Of a stretch of DNA of 64,000 bases, positions 57,439-64,000 are shown in pieces. The stretch covers positions 1-64,000 of the forward strand of contig NZ_JAFHAP010000001.1 in assembly GCF_016938855.1 (NCBI RefSeq). The letters are read 5' to 3'. A program made the position numbers and the translations under genes. Numbering within the stretch: the first letter of the stretch is position 1; every line of letters begins with the position of its first letter. Origin of the DNA: Polycladomyces zharkentensis. GTDB taxonomy: Bacteria > Bacillota > Bacilli > Thermoactinomycetales > JIR-001. The notes under the pieces were generated by a model. That model was not told the DNA's origin and did no database searches. It was given only the letters and a program-made list of their open reading frames with translations.

Positions 57439-58645
57439 CGTGATCCTCCTTCTTCGGGTTGACGGTGGCGAATACTTGCGTCGGCAATCCCCACAGACGG
57501 ATAAAACCGACGGCTGCCTGATGATCGAAGGTGTCCTCCGGCGTGTAGGTGGCCAGCTTTTCATTGTACAGAGATCGATCCGACTTACGGCCGGTGACCA
57601 CGGCATGCCCTTTGAACAGCTTGACGCGCACCGTTCCGCTGACGGTTTCTTGCGTCACGTCGATAAAGGCGTCCAATGCTTTTTTGAGCGGGGAGAACCA
57701 CAAGCCTTCATAGATCAATTTGCCCCATTGCTGTTCCACGATCGGCTTGAACTGGGCAATCTCCCGGGTTTGCGTCAGAAACTCCAGTTCCCGGTGAGCC
57801 GTGATCAGTGTAATGGCTCCCGGACACTCGTACACCTCACGCGATTTGATGCCCACCAGCCGGTTTTCCACGTGATCGATCCGGCCGACACCGTGTTTCC
57901 CGGCGATCTGGTTCAACGCGGCAATCAGCTCATGAAGCGGCATCGTTTGCCCGTCCAATGCGACAGGAAGTCCCTTTTCAAATGTGATCTCCACTTCATC
58001 AGGCTGATCGGGCGTATCGGCCAGTGAAGCTGTCCATTCATACGCTTCCTCCGGCGGCTCCGCCCACGGATTTTCCAAAATGCCGCACTCACAACTTCTT
58101 CCCCACAAGTTCTGGTCGATGCTGTAGGGATTATCCAAATCGACCGGGATCGGAATACCGTGTTTTTTGGCGTATTCGATCTCTTCGTCCCTGGACATCG
58201 CCCACTCCCGAACCGGTGCGATCACTTTCAGGTGTGGATTCAATGCGGCGACGGACACATCGAACCGTACCTGGTCATTCCCTTTCCCGGTACAACCGTG
58301 CGCCACGGCAACCGCACCTTCTTTTTCCGCCACTTGCACCAGCACTTCCGAGATGAGCGGACGGGACAGCGCGGACACCAACGGATATTTGCCTTCATAC
58401 ATCGCATTGGCCTTCAGTGCCGGCGCCAGATATTTCTCGGCAAACCACTGCCGCGCATCGACGACCAGCGACTTGACCGCACCCACTTTCAACGCTTTGG
58501 CTTTGACAAAATCCAAATCCTTGCCCTCTCCCACATCAAGGGCGACGGCGACAACATCATAACCGTAGTGCTCCTGCAACCACTTGATGGCGACCGATGT
58601 ATCTAAACCCCCGGAATATGCCAGGATCACCTTATCTTTTGCCAC
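57389..58645 (-). CDS. argG: ArgG, argininosuccinate synthase
   Basis: ATP-dependent condensation of citrulline and aspartate. 418 residues, P-loop [16 protein letters not shown] near the N-terminus, [14 protein letters not shown], and [17 protein letters not shown] start at 58645 with GGAGAGG upstream. The C-terminus is a little longer than usual and overlaps argH by 50 bases. A probable ArgR box lies between promoter and start. Confidence 0.96.
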   Translation of the reverse strand: MAKDKVILAYSGGLDTSVAIKWLQEHYGYDVVAVALDVGEGKDLDFVKAKALKVGAVKSLVVDARQWFAEKYLAPALKANAMYEGKYPLVSALSRPLISEVLVQVAEKEGAVAVAHGCTGKGNDQVRFDVSVAALNPHLKVIAPVREWAMSRDEEIEYAKKHGIPIPVDLDNPYSIDQNLWGRSCECGILENPWAEPPEEAYEWTASLADTPDQPDEVEITFEKGLPVALDGQTMPLHELIAALNQIAGKHGVGRIDHVENRLVGIKSREVYECPGAITLITAHRELEFLTQTREIAQFKPIVEQQWGKLIYEGLWFSPLKKALDAFIDVTQETVSGTVRVKLFKGHAVVTGRKSDRSLYNEKLATYTPEDTFDHQAAVGFIRLWGLPTQVFATVNPKKEDHDEALGRAIYQADQPVG

Positions 58646-58658
58646 GTTTGACCTCTCC

Positions 58659-58674
58659 CTTATAAAAATTCATC
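58659..58674. promoter_or_regulatory. ArgR/AhrC box upstream of argG
   Basis: CTTATAAAAATTCATC contains the ATAAAAATTCA core of the B. subtilis AhrC operator. It lies just downstream of the predicted -10, between promoter and argG start, suiting arginine repression. Confidence 0.5.
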
Positions 58675-59082
58675 TTAGTGTATTATTATACATACCAACC
58701 GATAAAAGTCCATGTTTTTTTCGAGTGTCAAGCAAATGTCACACATTTTGATCCGGGGGGCGATCCACATGTCGGACTGCCTTTTCCGGTTTTTCGCCCA
58801 CTCCCGATACAACGGCTGTTTTCCCTCAACAGAATCCAACTTTGAGGATGGAAAATATTGAATCAACCAGTTCACAAAATCATCATGCGTAGGCCCAACA
58901 GCCCATTCACATGCCAACCCATTGACTTGTACCGAAGCAGATTGATGACAAAGCGGCTGACTCCGATTTCCCGTCTGTAGCTCCGCGATGGACGGAAATT
59001 TCGCTCCGTTCCCCGAAATTGCGTGAGGTCCGACCACACTGTCAACAGTCTCGTCTTGAAGGCGTTTTTTTGCTATCCTCAA
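58675..59082 (-). CDS. possible hypothetical protein or remnant
   Basis: Open frame of 135 codons without a clear ribosome binding site and no recognised family. A middle part (ACEWAVGPTHDDFVNWLIQ) looks protein-like. Its 3' end would overlap the argG promoter, which argues against an intact gene. It may be a decayed gene. Confidence 0.2.
   Translation of the reverse strand: MRIAKKRLQDETVDSVVGPHAISGNGAKFPSIAELQTGNRSQPLCHQSASVQVNGLACEWAVGPTHDDFVNWLIQYFPSSKLDSVEGKQPLYREWAKNRKRQSDMWIAPRIKMCDICLTLEKNMDFYRLVCIIIH
58685..58713 (-). promoter_or_regulatory. argG promoter
   Basis: Perfect minus-strand TATAAT (58685-58690), with a weak -35 (ATGGAC, 58708-58713) 17 bases upstream. Confidence 0.5.
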
Positions 59083-59314
59083 AGGGAGTCCATCTTTTGG
59101 TTGGTGATGGCGTGAACTTTTATCCTTCCCATTCCCAAAAAGGATGGGCTTATTATCCCTGCTTAGAAAGTAGTAATAATGTAAAGTTGTTGCTTTTCGT
59201 AACGAGCAAATTGTAATATCATATCAATTAGTCAGAAGCAAATTTGCTTCTTTTTCTCGGAATGAAAAGTTTCGTAAAATTAACTTTATCTTAATCTTTA
59301 CGGACGTTCAAAAG

Positions 59315-59358
59315 AAAAACCTGATTCCCTTCGTTTTCCCAAAGGAAATCAGGTTTTT
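59315..59358 (-). terminator. glcU-gdh-nitroreductase operon terminator
   Basis: AAAAACCTGATT pairs with AATCAGGTTTTT (with a GG/CC extension) around about 15 bases; T-rich on the minus-strand side. It lies 45 bases beyond the nitroreductase stop. Confidence 0.75.
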
Positions 59359-59402
59359 CAGAACTGTAGCCCTTAGTCAGTTTAAAAATGGCTTGTCATT
59401 AA

Positions 59403-60068
59403 TTATTTGAAGAATTTAACACGTTCTTCCAACGGCTTGAATTCTTTATCTCCAGGTGTAGTAATCGGCTTACCAAACGGCATTTGAGCAATAAGTGTCC
59501 ATTCGTTGGGGATATTCCACTCTCTTTTCACTTCATCATCAATGAGTGGGTTATAGTGTTGCAAAGAGGCGCCAAATCCTTCGATTTCTAATGATGTCCA
59601 AATCACATATTGGAGCATACCCGAAGATTGATGAGCCCAAATCGGGAAATTCTTCGCATAAGATGGGAATTGTTGTTGCAGACCTTGAATTACACGTTCG
59701 TCTTCAAAGAACAAAACTGTCCCATAGCCACTACGGAATGAGTTGTTTATTTTTTCTTCCGTTGAAGCGAATCGATCTGCAGGAACGATTTTTCTTAACG
59801 TTTCCTTAGTAATATCCCATAACTTGTTGTGATGCTCTCCTAACAACAGAACTACTCGTGCACTCTGGGAATTAAATGCAGATGGTGTGTATTTGACAGC
59901 ATGGTCAATCACTTCTTTAATTCTTTCATCAGAAACGGGTGCTTCTTTGCTGATCCCGTAATAAGTGCGTCGATCTTTCACTGCTGTATAGAAATCTTTT
60001 GCGCTATTCGCCATGCCACTCGCCCCCGGTTTCATTTTATTTCCGAATACATTATCTAAGAATCCCAT
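59403..60068 (-). CDS. nitroreductase family protein (HBN1/Frm2-like)
   Basis: 221-residue FMN-dependent nitroreductase-fold enzyme. Features: DFYTAVKDRRTYYGISKE, VIDHAVKYTPSAFNSQSAR (FMN phosphate region), YVIWTSLEIEGFGASLQHYNP and a C-terminal GKPITTPGDKEF. Members reduce quinones or nitro compounds; the physiological substrate is unknown. Third gene of an AT-rich minus-strand operon, 29 bases after gdh. Confidence 0.85.
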   Translation of the reverse strand: MGFLDNVFGNKMKPGASGMANSAKDFYTAVKDRRTYYGISKEAPVSDERIKEVIDHAVKYTPSAFNSQSARVVLLLGEHHNKLWDITKETLRKIVPADRFASTEEKINNSFRSGYGTVLFFEDERVIQGLQQQFPSYAKNFPIWAHQSSGMLQYVIWTSLEIEGFGASLQHYNPLIDDEVKREWNIPNEWTLIAQMPFGKPITTPGDKEFKPLEERVKFFK

Positions 60069-60097
60069 TTAACACATCTCCTTAACTATTCTAAAGT

Positions 60098-61773
<1,676 letters not shown>

Positions 61774-62451
61774 TGGTTGAACCCTTCTTTCATGATGTAC
61801 TTTGATAATATACTTTACTTTAGTTAGTTGATTATTTTACGTAACCAATAGTACCACTTGCGTTTCTAATAGTCAATTAGTAAAAAATAGAAGCCTTTAT
61901 TTGAACTGATGAGGTCACGAAAGGGAAACTACGAAAACTGATTGAACTCGCTCAATACACAAAAAAATAGAGGGTTTCCTCTCTCCCCAACACCCGTTAA
62001 ATCAGTATAAGCTAGGAGCCGCCCCCTTGGAGATCCGCACTGAAAACCGAACAAAAAAACGCCCCACATGGGACGATCACCATTGTCATCCATCACGTCT
62101 CCCCCTTAGTCAAACTCTGGTGACGCAAGCATCAAGTCAATTTCCTCGTCAGTACTGGTCGATCCAATACGCCTGTCCATCTATAACATACGCCCATCCG
62201 GCCACACAATCTCTCGCTGCTCCCCATGACGAACTTTTTTCTTTCCACTCCTCCCATCGCGCCAAAGACCACGGACAGAGTAGCACTTCCCTCGCTTGTA
62301 CTGGCGACCAACATACCGGTGTTTCCCCATCGCCAAACTTTTTAAAGTTTTATTCTGCACATACATTCCATTTACTCCCTTTGTTCTATGGACGGAGTTT
62401 TCTGTTTTTTGTAAGATGAAGACTGTTGAAAAATATTGAAGAGGTGGAAGG
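61774..62451. other. intergenic, no supported gene
   Basis: The AT-rich first 90 bases are the glcU leader with repeated ACTTTA/TTAGTTAG strings. A tryptophan-rich minus-strand frame (about 62140-62335, WSLARWEEWKEKSSSWG then GWAYVIDGQAYWIDQY) looks protein-like but has no start or ribosome binding site. It may be a remnant. Confidence 0.35.
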
Positions 62452-63633
62452 ATGAAACGGATCGTCGGAATGTTGGTCCTCATGTTATCGCTTATGATCA
62501 GCACCGGGTGTTCCGGCCTCCTGTCCGCCGGTTCCCCTCAGGAAGCGGTGCAGAAAAAGAAACCCGCCGGGCCGGAAGAGTTCAAAGCAGCGACAACCGT
62601 GGAGGGGATGCTGAGAGAGGGGCCGGGGAAATACGCGGGCAACAAATACGACAAAGCAAAGGTACAGGCGGAACTGGACAAGTTTCCGAAAGGTCTCTCC
62701 GCCCGTGAGGTATATAACCGCTTGATCTATTACCTGGCGGAGGATTACAAGCCCATCCTGAAAAAGGTGGAGGAGTTCAACCCGGCGGTGCCCACCGACG
62801 CCAAAATGCCGGCGTCCGACATCAACAAGGATGTCAAGGTGCAGAACATGAATGTGGAAATCCTGCTGGACTCCAGCGGAAGCATGGCGGAAAAGACGGA
62901 CGGGGCACAGCGGATGGAACTGGCCAAACAGGCCATTCGCGATTTCGTCTCCTCCCTGCCGAAAGGGGCGCGGGTCTCCCTTCGGGTATACGGGCACAAG
63001 GGGACCAACAGTCCAAAGGACAAGGCGCTCTCCTGCAAGAGCAGTGAACTGGCCTACCCGTTGTCGGAATATGATGCAGGCAAATTCAACCGGGCATTGG
63101 ACAGCTTCAAGCCGGGCGGATGGACGCCTTTGGCCGCTTCCATCCAAGCCGCTCAAATGGATCTGGAAAAAGAAGCGGGGAAAGACACGCAAAATATCGT
63201 CTATGTCGTCAGTGACGGCGTGGAAACCTGCGGCGGCGATCCGGTGAAGGCCGCCCAGTCGTTGTATCAATCCGACATCCAGGCGGTGGTCAACATCATC
63301 GGATTCGACGTGGATGACGCGGGGCAGCAAGCCCTGCAAAAAGTGGCGGAAGCAGGCGGCGGGACCTACCGAACCGTTCGTACCAAAGAGGATCTGAAAG
63401 CGGAACTGGAACGGCGGTACAAGGAGCTGCGGCAGGAGTGGGAAATCTACGAAAGCCAAGTGAGATGGGACATGCTCTTTAACAGGATCGACAAGCAGGA
63501 TGAGGCTGACCGGATCATCGGATTGCCCGACGGACTGTTTCGAAATACTTGGCGTAAAGAAGATGAACATCTACGTGCCGCCCGGGATTACCTGGAGGAA
63601 AAAGGGATTATCGACTCATCACACCTCAGTTGA
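62452..63633 (+). CDS. vWA-domain lipoprotein, apparently frameshifted at the end
   Basis: 393 codons. Signal with lipobox-like end (MKRIVGMLVLMLSLMISTGC), so probably anchored outside the membrane after Lgt processing. The von Willebrand A domain (about 133-320) has an intact metal site: LLDSSGSMAEK, the Thr in GGWTPLAAS and VSDGVETCGGDP. Resembles B. subtilis YwmC/YwmD-type proteins of unknown role. Ribosome binding site GAGGTGG. The stop at 63631 is followed, in another frame, by 57 more charged codons (VEVGKLIQDRKSKLEHYRS onward), suggesting the real protein is longer and a frameshift lies near the AAAAAGGG run at 63599. Confidence 0.8.
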   Translation: MKRIVGMLVLMLSLMISTGCSGLLSAGSPQEAVQKKKPAGPEEFKAATTVEGMLREGPGKYAGNKYDKAKVQAELDKFPKGLSAREVYNRLIYYLAEDYKPILKKVEEFNPAVPTDAKMPASDINKDVKVQNMNVEILLDSSGSMAEKTDGAQRMELAKQAIRDFVSSLPKGARVSLRVYGHKGTNSPKDKALSCKSSELAYPLSEYDAGKFNRALDSFKPGGWTPLAASIQAAQMDLEKEAGKDTQNIVYVVSDGVETCGGDPVKAAQSLYQSDIQAVVNIIGFDVDDAGQQALQKVAEAGGGTYRTVRTKEDLKAELERRYKELRQEWEIYESQVRWDMLFNRIDKQDEADRIIGLPDGLFRNTWRKEDEHLRAARDYLEEKGIIDSSHLS

Positions 63634-63805
63634 GGTCGGCAAACTGATCCAAGACCGGAAATCGAAGCTGGAACATTACCGCTCCGAGGAACGGAAGCGT
63701 CTGTTCAAGGAAATTGATGCCTTCCAAAAACGGATGGAAGATATGGCGAAACGTCGGAGGCAACAGGCGGAAGAGAAAATCAATCAAAATCTGGGCAAAC
63801 ATTGA
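63634..63805 (+). pseudogene. out-of-frame C-terminal extension of the vWA lipoprotein
   Basis: This frame continues from about 63600 as VEVGKLIQDRKSKLEHY, EERKRLFKEIDAFQKRMED and ends QNLGKH. It is a highly charged coiled-coil tail with no start or ribosome binding site of its own. Best explained as the displaced C-terminus of the preceding gene. Confidence 0.55.
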
Positions 63806-63815
63806 CGAAGACACC

Positions 63816-63851
63816 AAAACCGGAGACCAAAACCGCTGGCCTCCGGTTTTT
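63816..63851 (+). terminator. vWA lipoprotein terminator
   Basis: AAAACCGGAG pairs with CTCCGGTTTT (63841-63850) followed by T. It lies 10 bases after the stop of the out-of-frame extension, supporting that extension as the natural gene end. Confidence 0.75.
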
Positions 63852-64000
63852 AGTACATTTTTCGGGTTCATCCCCGATCTCTTCTCCTTCCACCAACTGG
63901 GCCGCGTTTATTTCCTGCGTCTGATTGGAAAAGGAACTCGGACAGAGGATAAGATGCCCATCCCATGTTACTTGGAAAATGCCCACGTGTTGATGGAACA

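Noticed and set aside
62181-62504. Basic 107-codon minus-strand ORF overlapping the vWA start
   Set aside because: Overlaps the ribosome binding site and start of a real gene on the other strand, has no good site itself, and no recognised family.
63780-64000. Minus-strand open frame entering from the right edge
   Set aside because: It runs straight through the vWA terminator hairpin. It could be the end of a gene outside the window, but nothing recognisable is present.

Overview
The window looks like a chromosomal segment of a Gram-positive, spore-former-like member of the Bacilli. Gene content and neighbourhoods (hprK-lgt-ppaX-yvoF, ftsEX-ctpB-minJ next to uvrBA, treP/treA/treR, hisZ-type his operon, glcU-gdh) match Bacillales. 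The moderately high G+C and the dispersed repeat families suggest Thermoactinomycetaceae, but that is inference and could not be checked. No rRNA, tRNA, CRISPR array or intact transposase was seen.

Layout: 0.2-6.8 kb, complete histidine operon (minus: hisZ-G-D-B-H-A-F-IE). 7-9.2 kb, RdgB/HAM1-like NTPase, a 48-residue membrane protein and quinone-type pyrD. 9.7-13.6 kb, a more AT-rich plus-strand cluster of a lysine-2,3-aminomutase-like radical SAM enzyme, an ATP-grasp ligase and an MFS exporter: the best candidate for an undescribed biosynthetic system. 13.9-14.6 kb, small membrane proteins including a holin-like toxin candidate. 14.75-18.9 kb, a TetR regulator and SwrC-type RND pump. 19-21.6 kb, repeats, a membrane protein, a TetR remnant and an orphan DarG-type macrodomain. 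21.6-26.5 kb, yvoF-ppaX-lgt-acyltransferase-hprK. 26.8-29.4 kb, MsmX/UgpC-type ATPase, CdaR/PucR-type regulator and holin-4-like membrane protein. 30-33.9 kb, gluconate operon gntK-gntP-gnd. 35.3-39.2 kb, trehalose operon with two TreR operators and a cre site. 39.5-44.5 kb, uvrBA with a LexA box. 45.3-55.8 kb, division and cell-wall cluster minJ, ctpB, four LytM (M23) coiled-coil proteins, ftsX, ftsE. 56-58.7 kb, argGH. 59.4-61.8 kb, an AT-rich glcU-gdh-nitroreductase operon of Bacillus type. 62.4-63.9 kb, a vWA lipoprotein with an apparent frameshift.

Two dispersed repeat families occupy many intergenic regions. F1 (about 285 bp, five full or partial copies) and F2 (about 110 bp, at least five copies) sit beside or inside gene 3' ends. 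One F1 copy at 50.1 kb carries a 102-bp segment of the swrC-like gene from 17.2 kb (101/102 identical) in place of its usual hairpin loop. One F2 copy abuts a remnant of a GAPDH gene.

Working together: ftsEX probably controls one or more of the LytM hydrolases encoded directly downstream. CtpB and MinJ belong to the same envelope/division neighbourhood. Sugar genes (tre, gnt, glcU-gdh, hprK, MsmX-like ATPase) point to CcpA/HPr-controlled carbohydrate use, supported by visible cre-like sites.
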